From contig JABSQY010000011.1 of the NCBI GenBank assembly GCA_013215525.1, positions 1-35,590 on the forward strand: a stretch of 35,590 bases of DNA, in the 5' to 3' direction. The stretch comes from Nanoarchaeales archaeon. GTDB taxonomy: Archaea > Nanobdellota > Nanobdellia > Woesearchaeales > UBA583. The stretch's first letter is position 1. Each line of letters opens with the position of its first letter. Position numbers and translations under genes: made by a program. The notes below the pieces were generated by a model. That model was not told the origin of the DNA. It was given only the letters and a program-made list of their open reading frames with translations, and did not search any database. Below, piece by piece: positions 26,674 to 35,590 of this stretch.

Positions 26674-27210
26674 ATGACTAATTTATGGCATGATGTAAAG
26701 AGAAAAAAAGTTGAAGAATTCAATGTGATTATTGAATGTCCAAAAGGGAGTAGAATTAAGTATGAAGTTGATAAAGAAACTGGATTAATTATGTTTGATA
26801 GAGTTTTATATTCTCCAATGCATTATGCTACAGATTATGGATTTGTTCCTCAAACTTTATGGGAAGATGGAGATGCTTTAGATGTGATGGTTTTAGGACA
26901 CGACCCGGTTGTTCCTGGTTGTTTAATTAGATGTCGTCCTCTTGCTTATTTAGAAATGATTGATGGTGGAGATTCTGATATTAAAGTATTAGCTGTGCCT
27001 GTTACAGATCCTAGATTTGAATACATTAAAACTATTAATGATGTTGATCCTCACTTATTAAAGGAAATTAAACATTTTTTCAAAGTATATAAAGATTTAC
27101 AAGAAAAGAAAGTTGAAGTTGGTGAATGGATTGGTTATGATGAAACTATCAAAGCTACTCAAAAATCATTTGATTTATATGATAAAGAGTTCCCAGGTAA
27201 AGCTGAATAA
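26674..27210 (+). CDS. ppa: Inorganic pyrophosphatase
   Basis: IECPKGSRIKYEVDKETG, YPMHYATDYGFVPQT-like segment, EDGDALDVMVLG. Confidence 0.97.
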   Translation: MTNLWHDVKRKKVEEFNVIIECPKGSRIKYEVDKETGLIMFDRVLYSPMHYATDYGFVPQTLWEDGDALDVMVLGHDPVVPGCLIRCRPLAYLEMIDGGDSDIKVLAVPVTDPRFEYIKTINDVDPHLLKEIKHFFKVYKDLQEKKVEVGEWIGYDETIKATQKSFDLYDKEFPGKAE

Positions 27211-27322
27211 TTTTTTTATTATTTACTTTAGTTTTTATTTCTAGATTATAGTTTAATATTTATTTCTAGATTATTATTTTTTGTTTTAATAGTTATACTA
27301 TTTTGTATGTTATTTTATGGTA

Positions 27323-27634
27323 TTATTTTTTAAAGTTTAAATATTTTATTTCTAAATTGTCAAATTCTTTACTTTTTCGTATATATTCATTAGCTAAATC
27401 TCTAGTTTTATTATTCATTGAATTTAGTTTAAACTTATATTTTTGATGTAAATTTTCTTTTGATAAATATGTGTGAGATATGTATAATGTTGGTAATAAC
27501 ACTACTTGGATGCTAAATACTAATTTTGTAATATCTGGATATTTATAAATTAATAATAAAAATATTATTCCTTGTAATGAAGATAACCATAATACAAATA
27601 AATCTAAATTTGTTTCAAAAATAATATCTTTCAT
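27323..27634 (-). CDS. Small two-TM membrane protein
   Basis: 103-aa ORF; start codon overlaps the stop of the 34-aa ORF 27634-27738. Confidence 0.55.
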   Translation of the reverse strand: MKDIIFETNLDLFVLWLSSLQGIIFLLLIYKYPDITKLVFSIQVVLLPTLYISHTYLSKENLHQKYKFKLNSMNNKTRDLANEYIRKSKEFDNLEIKYLNFKK

Positions 27635-27738
27635 TATCTATATCTTAAATCTGCAATTAAAGAATGTATTTCATTTGCAACTTTTAAAAAATTTTCTCTT
27701 TCTTTTCTTCCTTTTTCTCGGATTTCGGTTTCTGTCAT
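27634..27738 (-). CDS. Unlisted 34-aa small ORF, translationally coupled to 27323-27634
   Basis: MTETEIREKGRKERENFLKVANEIHSLIADLRYR*; TAA stop overlaps the downstream ATG (TAATG). Confidence 0.5.
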   Translation of the reverse strand: MTETEIREKGRKERENFLKVANEIHSLIADLRYR

Positions 27739-27871
27739 AATATTATATGGATAAATATGTATATAATTGTGTGGTTTCAAAGTTGGAATTAATTTGACTT
27801 TTAGTTTTAAAATTCAATATTATACCTTTGTTATTATTTTATTTATTTTTACTCCGACAGTTATACTATTT

Positions 27872-28519
27872 TCAAGGTATTATAATTTCATCATATGACT
27901 TTACTATTTGGTCTGCTTGTTGTAGTTTTGAACTTGGATATGTTGTTGTGATTGCAATACAGTACATTCCTGCTGCCTTTGCTGCTGCAATTCCGTGTGG
28001 CGCATCTTCAATTACTATACAATTTTCTGGACGTATCTCTAATTGTTTTGCTGAATATATAAATATTGCTGGATCTGGTTTTGATTTGCCTTGTACATCT
28101 TCAACACTATACACTTTATTTTTAAATAATTTATATAAACCTAATTTATCATCTACATCTTTTAATAATTTCTTGTTCATTGCTGTTGAAATGCATGTAT
28201 CATATCTTGTAATCATTTCTTTATGGAAGTCTTCAAATCCATCTATGAAGTTAATTTGTGTTTTAAATAAATCTAAAACAATTTCTAATCTTTCATCTGC
28301 TAGTATTTGATTATCTCCAACTAAATTTTCATAACCTTTTAATTGTTTCATAACTCGAACTCCATCAATTAGAGATTGTCCAGTTAATAATGGTTTTACT
28401 GCTTCTCTGTCATATTTTATTCCTCTTTTTTTTAAGAATGCTATTTGACTTTTATCCCAAATTCCTTCTGAGTCAATTACTATTCCTTCACAGTCATATA
28501 ATATTGCTTCAATTATAAT
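27872..28519 (-). CDS. HAD superfamily hydrolase (beta-PGM-like) with apparent non-AUG start
   Basis: Extended translation (I)(I)IEAILYDCEGIVIDSEGIWDKSQIAFLKKRGIKYDREAVKPLLTGQSLIDGVRVMKQL...; GKSKPDPAIFIYSAKQL and VIEDAPHGIAAAKAAGM motifs. Confidence 0.75.
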   Translation of the reverse strand: MIIEAILYDCEGIVIDSEGIWDKSQIAFLKKRGIKYDREAVKPLLTGQSLIDGVRVMKQLKGYENLVGDNQILADERLEIVLDLFKTQINFIDGFEDFHKEMITRYDTCISTAMNKKLLKDVDDKLGLYKLFKNKVYSVEDVQGKSKPDPAIFIYSAKQLEIRPENCIVIEDAPHGIAAAKAAGMYCIAITTTYPSSKLQQADQIVKSYDEIIIP

Positions 28520-28640
28520 TTATACATGTTTTTTATGTTTAAAAATGTTTCTAATAGTTATACTATTTTTATTTTTATTATAACTATTTTATTTACAAAT
28601 TCTAACAAATATATTTAAATAAGTTTTTTACAATTATACT

Positions 28641-29408
28641 ATGAAAGATTGGGAAATTGCACTTAATAAATTTATGAAGAAATGGGAGAATAATAAAGAT
28701 GTTACAGGCGCGCTTGTTTGTGGTAGTTTTGTAACTGGGAATCCTACTAAACATTCAGATATTGATTTACATATTGTGTTAAGTGATAAATGTGATTATC
28801 GAATTCGTGGAAATGAATATATTGATGGGATTTTGATTGAATATTTTATTAATCCTCCTAAACAATACTTAAAGTATCTTGAGTCTGATTATTCTAATAA
28901 TAGAAAAATTGATTCTCATATGTTTTCAACTGGTAAAATTCTTTTTGATAAAAATGGTGATGTTAAAAAGTTAGTTACTTTGTCTAAAAAGTATTTGAAA
29001 AAATCGTTTAAGAAAACTACTGGAGTTATGGTTGAGATTAATAAGTATCATTTGTGGGATAATTGTGATAATTTAGAAGAGGTGTACATGCGTAATAAGT
29101 CTGATATTTATTTTTGTTATTATAATTATCTAAATGAGTTGTTTAATGTTTATTCTAAGTTTTTAGGGTTTGAGAGTATTTCTTTTAATAAGATTAGAAG
29201 ATTTCTTGTTGAAAAAAAAGATATTAAAAAGTATAATGTGTCAGAGTTTTCTGATAAAAAATTTGTTAAAAAGTTTATTAAGTTATTAGATTTAAAAGAA
29301 CCACAAGTTATGTTAAAGGAGTTCAAAGCTTTGAATGAGTATGTGTTAAAGCAGATGGGTAGTCTGAGTGTTGATGGTTGGAAGATTAGAACTCCTGTAG
29401 AAAAATGA
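28641..29408 (+). CDS. Nucleotidyltransferase-fold protein
   Basis: GALVCGSFVTGNPTKHSDIDLHIVLSD (GS...DxD). Confidence 0.85.
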   Translation: MKDWEIALNKFMKKWENNKDVTGALVCGSFVTGNPTKHSDIDLHIVLSDKCDYRIRGNEYIDGILIEYFINPPKQYLKYLESDYSNNRKIDSHMFSTGKILFDKNGDVKKLVTLSKKYLKKSFKKTTGVMVEINKYHLWDNCDNLEEVYMRNKSDIYFCYYNYLNELFNVYSKFLGFESISFNKIRRFLVEKKDIKKYNVSEFSDKKFVKKFIKLLDLKEPQVMLKEFKALNEYVLKQMGSLSVDGWKIRTPVEK

Positions 29409-29512
29409 TAATTAATAATTTTCATATTATTTACATTAATTTAGAGTTATTACATTAATTTTATTTATTTATAATTAATAATATTTAAATACTAAATAAA
29501 TACTTTAAGAGT

Positions 29513-31066
29513 ATGATAAAACAAAATACTAAAACTATTGTTCTTGTAATTTTTGATGGTTTTGGGATTCGAGAAGATTCAAAGTATAACAGTGTCCTTA
29601 ATGCTAATATGAAAAATTATTTTAAGTTATGGAATAATTACCCTCATACACAAATTAATGCATCAGAGAAGTTTGTAGGTTTGCCTAAAGGACAAATAGG
29701 AAGTTCTGAGGTTGGACATTTGACAATGGGTGCTGGACGGCTTGTTAAACAACCGATTGTTCGAATTAATGAAGATATTAAATCTGGACATTTCTTATCT
29801 AATGTTAAATTGAATTCTGGATTTTCTAAAGTTGTAAAGTCTTCTGGAAATATTCATGTGATGGGTTTACTTGGGCCTGGTGGAGTTCATTCTCACCGTG
29901 ACCACTTGTATGCTTTATTAAAGTTTTATGATAAAAAGATATCTGATTCTAATTCTAAAAGAAATTCTAAATTTACTGGGAAAGTGTTTATTCATAATTT
30001 TTTAGATGGACGTGATTTAGCCCCTGATTCTGCAAAGTTATATATTAAACATTTAAATTTGCAACTTAAAAAATTAGTTAACAAGTCTTTGTTTGTAAAT
30101 TCAACTATGTGTGGAAGATACTTTGCAATGGATAGAGATAAGAGATGGACACGTACAAATGTTGCACTTAACATGCTTGTCTCCGGTAAAGGTGTGAACT
30201 CATCTTCTTTTGTTAAATCAATTGATGAAAGTTATTCTAGTTCTGTGTATGATGAGTTTATAACACCTGTGATTAATGAACTTGAAGTTGTTTGTAGTAA
30301 AGATTTATGTTTATTTTATAATTTTCGTTCAGATAGACCACGACAGTTAGTTAAGAAACTTCTTGATAAGTATCCAGATTTAAATATGCAAACTTTGACT
30401 CATTATTCTGATGAGTTTAAGTGTGATGTTATTTATCCAACAATTTATCCTAAAAACCCGCTTGGTGTTGTGTTAGCTAAGAAAGGCTTGTCGCAGTTGC
30501 GTATTTCTGAGTCTGAGAAATTTCCACATGTAACTTATTTTTTTAATGGTTTAAATTTTGATAAATCTTTAAATGAAGTTCAAGTTAAAATACCTTCTCC
30601 AAAAGTTGCCACATATGATTTACAACCTGAGATGAATGCTAAAGTTTTGTCTGATAAAGTATGTTCTAATGTTGAATCTAAAAAGTATGATTTTATTTTA
30701 GTTAATTTTGCTAATTCAGATATGGTTGGACATACAGGACATTACAAAGCGACAATTAAAGCTTTAAAGGTATTAGATAAATGTTTAGGAGATATTAAGA
30801 AATCTGTTGATTCTGTAGATAATTGTACTTTGTTATTTACATCTGATCATGGGAATTGCGAAATTATGAGAGATGAGAATGGAAAGCCTTTTACAAAACA
30901 TACAACTAATCTTGTGCCGTTCATTCTTTGTGATAAGAGTTACGAGTTACGTCAAGATTTTAAGAAAATTTCTTTATCAAATGTTGCTCCAACAATACTT
31001 GAATTGTTTGAGATTAAGAAAGGTGCTGTTATGACGTCTGATAGTTTGATTAAAAAGAAAAAATAG
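29513..31066 (+). CDS. gpmI: 2,3-bisphosphoglycerate-independent phosphoglycerate mutase (bacterial-type)
   Basis: VLVIFDGFGIRED, GQIGSSEVGHLTMGAGR, GLLGPGGVHSHRDHLY, HNFLDGRDLAP, NFANSDMVGHTG, FTSDHGNCE. Confidence 0.96.
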   Translation: MIKQNTKTIVLVIFDGFGIREDSKYNSVLNANMKNYFKLWNNYPHTQINASEKFVGLPKGQIGSSEVGHLTMGAGRLVKQPIVRINEDIKSGHFLSNVKLNSGFSKVVKSSGNIHVMGLLGPGGVHSHRDHLYALLKFYDKKISDSNSKRNSKFTGKVFIHNFLDGRDLAPDSAKLYIKHLNLQLKKLVNKSLFVNSTMCGRYFAMDRDKRWTRTNVALNMLVSGKGVNSSSFVKSIDESYSSSVYDEFITPVINELEVVCSKDLCLFYNFRSDRPRQLVKKLLDKYPDLNMQTLTHYSDEFKCDVIYPTIYPKNPLGVVLAKKGLSQLRISESEKFPHVTYFFNGLNFDKSLNEVQVKIPSPKVATYDLQPEMNAKVLSDKVCSNVESKKYDFILVNFANSDMVGHTGHYKATIKALKVLDKCLGDIKKSVDSVDNCTLLFTSDHGNCEIMRDENGKPFTKHTTNLVPFILCDKSYELRQDFKKISLSNVAPTILELFEIKKGAVMTSDSLIKKKK

Positions 31067-31092
31067 TTGTTTGGAAATAAATAATATATTAT

Positions 31093-31491
31093 TTACTTTT
31101 TATCATCAAGTTGGATTGCATCATATGGAACTGAAAAATTTCTAGTTTCATAATTATCTAAGTTAACTCCAATTAAAAGTCTATCTTGAGTATAACACAT
31201 ATTCATTTCACCTATTTTTCTCATATTACTACTATTTTTACTTATTTTTACTCCTAAAATATGAATCTCATTAGGTTTTCTACTACTATTAACTAAAGGA
31301 TTAAACTCAGTATTTATAATTCTTATACTTTTACTTAGTTCAGATTCATTTGCATGATTTAATACTAAACCAGTTAATATTGAACACAAAGTATCATGTA
31401 CATCTTTTCTTTTAAAATCCTCACCACCACTATTCAAAGAAGCTATAAGTCCAGTAGTTGCATCAATTTCATTTACATCAATAAATACCAT
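31093..31491 (-). CDS. Hypothetical protein
   Basis: 132-aa ORF. Confidence 0.55.
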   Translation of the reverse strand: MVFIDVNEIDATTGLIASLNSGGEDFKRKDVHDTLCSILTGLVLNHANESELSKSIRIINTEFNPLVNSSRKPNEIHILGVKISKNSSNMRKIGEMNMCYTQDRLLIGVNLDNYETRNFSVPYDAIQLDDKK

Positions 31492-31590
31492 TTTAAATAT
31501 ATTAATTAATAATCATTTATAAATGTTGTTAATTTGAGTAGTTACACCTGAAAATTAGGAAAAATAAGGTATTATGTCAAATATAAACGT

Positions 31591-32046
31591 TTAAAGAACG
31601 CTTAATAGGATTAACATAATTGTTAAGAATACAAATTTTACAAATTCAGTTTTAAGTTCTAATTTTTGATTTGTATTTTCTATAAATAATATCAGTATTG
31701 GAAATATTGTTATAAACATAAAACTTGATTCTAGGTATGTATATGAATACATAAAAGTTATACTATATAATAAAACATTATGAATTTGTTTTAGTGAATC
31801 TATTTTTTTAACTATACTTATTAGTTTGATTAATAGTAATATAATTGTTATAAATATAATAAAACCGTAACTTGATAAAAAGTATAATAATGAACCGTAA
31901 CTTAATAATAATAATGCATCTAATGTATATGTGATTGGTTTTTGTATTTCTTTTAGTTCATCAATTACAACTTCTTCTTTTGCTAATAAATATCCTAAGA
32001 ATGTTACAAAGTATGAAATATAAAAAATTAAAATATAATTAATCAT
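31591..32046 (-). CDS. Multi-TM membrane protein adjacent to the DsbA-like gene
   Basis: 151 aa, several hydrophobic segments, starts 3 nt after the upstream gene's stop. Confidence 0.6.
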   Translation of the reverse strand: MINYILIFYISYFVTFLGYLLAKEEVVIDELKEIQKPITYTLDALLLLSYGSLLYFLSSYGFIIFITIILLLIKLISIVKKIDSLKQIHNVLLYSITFMYSYTYLESSFMFITIFPILILFIENTNQKLELKTEFVKFVFLTIMLILLSVL

Positions 32047-32049
32047 TTT

Positions 32050-33384
32050 TTAATTATTTGATTTCTCAAGTTCTGATTCAATTACTGCGGAGAAAGTTTC
32101 AAAGTCTACAATTCCCGATATTACTTGTTTGTTTACAAAGTATGTTGGCGTTCCTGCAACTCCATATGGTAATGCTAATTCTATTTCCTTATCGATTTGA
32201 GTATTATATTTTTGAGATGTTAAACATTCTTTAAATTGTGATTTACTTAAGTCTAATGTTTGCGCGAATTCAATTAATACTTCCTCTGTATTGTTTACTC
32301 CAACCCAACTTTCTCTATCTGAATATAATATGTCTGAGTATGCTTTGAATTGTTCTTGCTCGTTTGCGCAAAGTGCTGCATTGTGAGCTTTTCTTGCTGA
32401 AGAGTGGATTCTATCAATTGGGAAGTTATAAAATACATACTTTACAAGTCCAGTGTCTATGTATTTCTCGAATACTTTTGGAATTGTAGCTTCTGTAAAT
32501 TCAGGGTTTTGTATTTTGTATCCCTCAAATAAGATTGGACTTCCTTTCATAATAGCGCAGACTGGACATTCAAAGTCACTAAATTCAACTAATGTTACTT
32601 TTGCATCTGGATTTCCAATTACAACTGCTGAGTCTAAAAGGATTACGTCTTCAATTAAAATTTTTGATTCTAAAACCATTGGATTTAATAAATAAAAGTC
32701 AGTGTTTGCAATGTTTACAGGAATTAATACATTTTCTAATTTTTCCCAATCATCTCTTAAGTCAATTGATTTTGAGAATAAGAATACTGGAGCAATTTTT
32801 ATTCCTAAGTTAGATGTTACAATTTGTCCTTCATGAGATGAGTATTCAATTTTTGTAACTACTAAATCTTTAATTAAATTAGCTTTAATTTGATCTGCAA
32901 AGTAATCTACATTACAATTCTCACATGTTGAATCTTCTACAATTAATAGTTCATATGTTGGAGTTGATGTGTTGTCATTGTTGTTTGTGTTTGTAATTGT
33001 ATTTGTTGGATTATTTAAATCATTTACTTTTTTGTTTAAGTCATCTTCAAATGTGTTATCAGATAAAGAACCATTAAAGAATCTTAGTCCAATTACTACT
33101 GCTAAAAATAATACTACTATTACTAATATGATTGATGAAATTTTCCATAAGTTTACATCTGAAACTCTTGTTTTTTTTTTATTAATTTTTATTTCTTTTT
33201 TAGTTTCAGTTTTTTTTACTAATTTTTTGTCAACTTTCTTTGTTGCTTTACTTGTTACTTTTGTTACAGTTTTTTTTGATTTAACTGCTATTTTTTTTTG
33301 AACTTTTACATCAGTTTTTTTTGTTGTTTTAACTGATTTATCTACTGTTTTTTTTACAGAAGATTTCTTTTTAGTTTCTACCAT
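32050..33384 (-). CDS. Membrane-anchored tandem thioredoxin-fold protein with DsbA-like C-terminal domain and Lys-rich N-terminal tail
   Basis: Lys/Thr/Val-rich tail, TM WKISSIILVIVVLFLAVVIGL, first domain DSTCENCN, second VTLVEFSDFECPVCAIM ... LPYGVAGTPTYFVNKQVISG. Confidence 0.85.
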   Translation of the reverse strand: MVETKKKSSVKKTVDKSVKTTKKTDVKVQKKIAVKSKKTVTKVTSKATKKVDKKLVKKTETKKEIKINKKKTRVSDVNLWKISSIILVIVVLFLAVVIGLRFFNGSLSDNTFEDDLNKKVNDLNNPTNTITNTNNNDNTSTPTYELLIVEDSTCENCNVDYFADQIKANLIKDLVVTKIEYSSHEGQIVTSNLGIKIAPVFLFSKSIDLRDDWEKLENVLIPVNIANTDFYLLNPMVLESKILIEDVILLDSAVVIGNPDAKVTLVEFSDFECPVCAIMKGSPILFEGYKIQNPEFTEATIPKVFEKYIDTGLVKYVFYNFPIDRIHSSARKAHNAALCANEQEQFKAYSDILYSDRESWVGVNNTEEVLIEFAQTLDLSKSQFKECLTSQKYNTQIDKEIELALPYGVAGTPTYFVNKQVISGIVDFETFSAVIESELEKSNN

Positions 33385-33509
33385 AACAATAAGTACAAAT
33401 TAACATTTATAAATATCCTCTGTCACATTGTGTTGTCTATACTATTTGTATGTATTTGTTTATAGTTTATATTACAAAAACTTATATTAAATTTAAGTAT
33501 AATTATATT

Positions 33510-34601
33510 ATGGAATTAAATTCTATTTTATTTTTTTTAGCATTTATGATAGTTATAATATTAGTATTATGTGTTTGTACGTTTCCTTTTGCATTGATGA
33601 TTAATAAACAATTTGTCAAGTGTCGTAAGACTAAAGTTTTATTGTATGTGTTTGGGTTTAATGTGATTTATAATATTTTATTTATTTTCTCACATCTTGT
33701 AGCAGTTGAAGTTACGCGAATTTTATCTTATTATTTAGGTATTATTGCAATGATGTTTACTGTGTCTGTTGCTTATTGGTTTATAGAGATTATATTGTGG
33801 ATGTTTAAAAAACGTGAACTTCTTGATTTAAAATATGTTAAACATAGTTTTGTGTTTGTGTTTGTGTTTTTAGTTATTCTTAGTATTTATAACTTTGAAA
33901 AGCCTTTGGCAGTTGAGAAATTTGAAATTGAATCAGATAAGCTTGATAAAAGTTATAGATTTGTACATATTTCAGATATTCAATATGGAACTGTTTCAAA
34001 AGAATATATGAATGATGTTTTAGATTTAGCTATTAGTCAGAACCCAGACTTTATTGTAATTACTGGTGATTTGATTGATTTTGAAAAGTATGAACAAACT
34101 GATTTTGATAAGTTTAAAACATTGCCTGTTCCTGTTTATTTTGAACGTGGGAATCATGAGTTTTATCATTTTCCAGATAAAATATTTAAGTATTTGTCTG
34201 ATATAGAAACTGTTACTGTTTTAGATAATAAGAAGATAAATTTTGAAGGGATTGAGATTGTAGGAATTGATTTTGATAATAGTAATAGATATTTTAAAGA
34301 ATATTTGTCTGAGTTTGAATTGGATGAAAATAAGTATTCAATGTTACTGTATCATAGTCCTTTGGATGTGGAGTTTGCAGCAGGTTATGGTTTTGATTTA
34401 TTATTATATGGACATACGCACGGTGGACAAATCTTTCCAGCAACTTTAATTGTTGATATGATATATGATTATCCTGGTGGGTTTTATGAAATCTTTGATA
34501 CTAAAGTTTATGTGACGGATGGTGCTGGACTTTGGGGTCCTAAAATGAGGCTTGGTTCTCAGAATGAGATTGCTGTGTTTGATTTGATTAAAGTTGAATG
34601 A
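33510..34601 (+). CDS. Membrane-anchored metallophosphoesterase (YkuE-like)
   Basis: RFVHISDIQYG, VITGDLID, ERGNHEFYH, LLLYGHTHGGQIF; four N-terminal TM helices; start chosen at MELNSILFF. Confidence 0.9.
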   Translation: MELNSILFFLAFMIVIILVLCVCTFPFALMINKQFVKCRKTKVLLYVFGFNVIYNILFIFSHLVAVEVTRILSYYLGIIAMMFTVSVAYWFIEIILWMFKKRELLDLKYVKHSFVFVFVFLVILSIYNFEKPLAVEKFEIESDKLDKSYRFVHISDIQYGTVSKEYMNDVLDLAISQNPDFIVITGDLIDFEKYEQTDFDKFKTLPVPVYFERGNHEFYHFPDKIFKYLSDIETVTVLDNKKINFEGIEIVGIDFDNSNRYFKEYLSEFELDENKYSMLLYHSPLDVEFAAGYGFDLLLYGHTHGGQIFPATLIVDMIYDYPGGFYEIFDTKVYVTDGAGLWGPKMRLGSQNEIAVFDLIKVE

Positions 34602-35338
34602 TTGTATATAAATAACTTATGATAATGTTCCTTAATATTTCTTCTTAAAATGTTATTATGTCTACATTTCCCACTATAATTTTTAGGTGGAAATAATAAA
34701 TAATTATTTTTTAATTTCATTAATTTAAATAATCCATAATCAAAGTATCCTTTGTCAGCAACAATTACAACATTTTTAAACTTAAATCGTTTAAAAAGTT
34801 TCCAAGTAACATAAATATCATGTCTTTGTTTCATCAAAAATGAAAAATCATAAATTTTCATTTTTCCATTCATATCAGCTATAATGTCCAATTTATGATA
34901 ATTAGATTTTGGTTTTCTACCAAATTCTTTTAATCGTTTTTCATAATATCTAGATTTAAAATGAGTATCAATGCCAGTTCCATCAATTCCCAATAGTTCA
35001 GGTTTTTCACCTGAATTTGTTTTATCTAAAACTTCTTTTAAAAAATCTAAATCAAATGATTTAACCCAATCATTTGATTTAGATTTTTTAATTTCATATT
35101 TTAGTTCTAACCAATTTGACCATTTAGTTTCTTTAAATTCTCTACAAAATGCAATTAATGATTTATGAGAATGAAAGTAAAGAATTACAACACTCAATCT
35201 TTGATCGGTTGTAAATTGTTTATTACCCATTTTATTAGGATATTTTGGAAGATTTAAACTTAAAATAATTTTATTTAATTCTTGACGAAATGAATTTTTA
35301 TGAGGAACTAATTGTTTTTGAACTAATTTGCGAATCAT
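34559..35338 (-). mobile_element. Truncated DDE transposase (IS4/IS5-like)
   Basis: LLGIDGTGIDTHFKSRYYEKR (first Asp), VVIVADKGYFDYGLFK (second Asp); ORF ends before a clear catalytic Glu block and its 3' end runs antisense over the metallophosphoesterase. Confidence 0.75.
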
Positions 35339-35368
35339 AAAATAAATAATCCTTACTCATTAATAAAA

Positions 35369-35385
35369 TTACTTCGGACAGAGCC
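35369..35385 (-). repeat. Candidate terminal inverted repeat of the IS remnant
   Basis: minus strand ggctctgtccgaagtaa, about 30 nt upstream of the transposase ATG; partner end not found. Confidence 0.35.
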
Positions 35386-35428
35386 ATATATTACAAAGAT
35401 TTATATATATTAAATTTAAAAAATAATT

Positions 35429-35590
35429 ATGTTTTTTGAAAATAAAAAATCATCATTTGAAAAAATGTTACAATTTTTATTAAATGAAAATGATATTCAA
35501 ACTAAATTATATAGTGAATTTCAAGAAAGTGATCAAAAGGAAAAAGTTAAAGAATTAATATTAAAATCTATCTCTAGACAAATAAGATAT
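35429..35590 (+). CDS. Partial CDS at the right edge, N-terminus only
   Basis: MFFENKKSSFEKMLQFLLNENDIQTKLYSEFQESDQKEKVKELILKSISRQIRY... open to the window end; missing from the ORF track. Confidence 0.6.
   Translation, partial: MFFENKKSSFEKMLQFLLNENDIQTKLYSEFQESDQKEKVKELILKSISRQIRY

Noticed and set aside
27828-28310. 160-aa plus-strand ORF opposite the HAD gene
   Set aside because: Minus strand carries conserved HAD motifs; the plus ORF is antisense.
33170-33384. T-rich tract with repeated ttttttt runs, first read as a possible repeat array
   Set aside because: It encodes the Lys-rich tail of the DsbA-like protein (AAA/AAG codons on the minus strand).
1-35590. CRISPR array
   Set aside because: No regularly spaced repeat with unique spacers seen; only short tandem or paired repeats.

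Overview
This is a 35.6-kb AT-rich archaeal chromosomal window. TBP, aEF-1beta, a proteasome alpha subunit, an XPD-type Fe-S helicase, two TrmB-type proteins and a TIGR00269/NcsA-like thiolase all point to Archaea. Small bacterial-like genes (glutathione peroxidase, YwbE, bacterial-type iPGM) suggest a DPANN/Woesearchaeota-like genome, but that lineage is an inference. Mobile or accessory content is a pair of tyrosine recombinases at the left end and a truncated DDE transposase at the right end. No CRISPR array, rRNA or tRNA was recognised. The most interesting signals lie outside the ORF track. (i) A two-copy hairpin element (about 10.09-10.27 kb and 18.19-18.32 kb) has covarying stem pairs and looks like an undescribed structured RNA or mobile hairpin. 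(ii) A hidden first repeat unit of an internally repeated protein sits at 20877-21080 and is interrupted by two in-frame TAA codons. (iii) Two genes (HAD hydrolase 27872-28519; unknown protein 22761-~23171) have coding-like N-termini extending past the first ATG with no ATG/GTG/TTG available, implying AUU/AUA initiation or start-codon loss. (iv) There is a perfect 13-bp hairpin between the integrases, a repeated AATAGT-TAT-ACTATT dyad, and an unlisted 34-aa ORF overlapping its downstream gene. All calls come from reading the sequence by eye; no database search was run.
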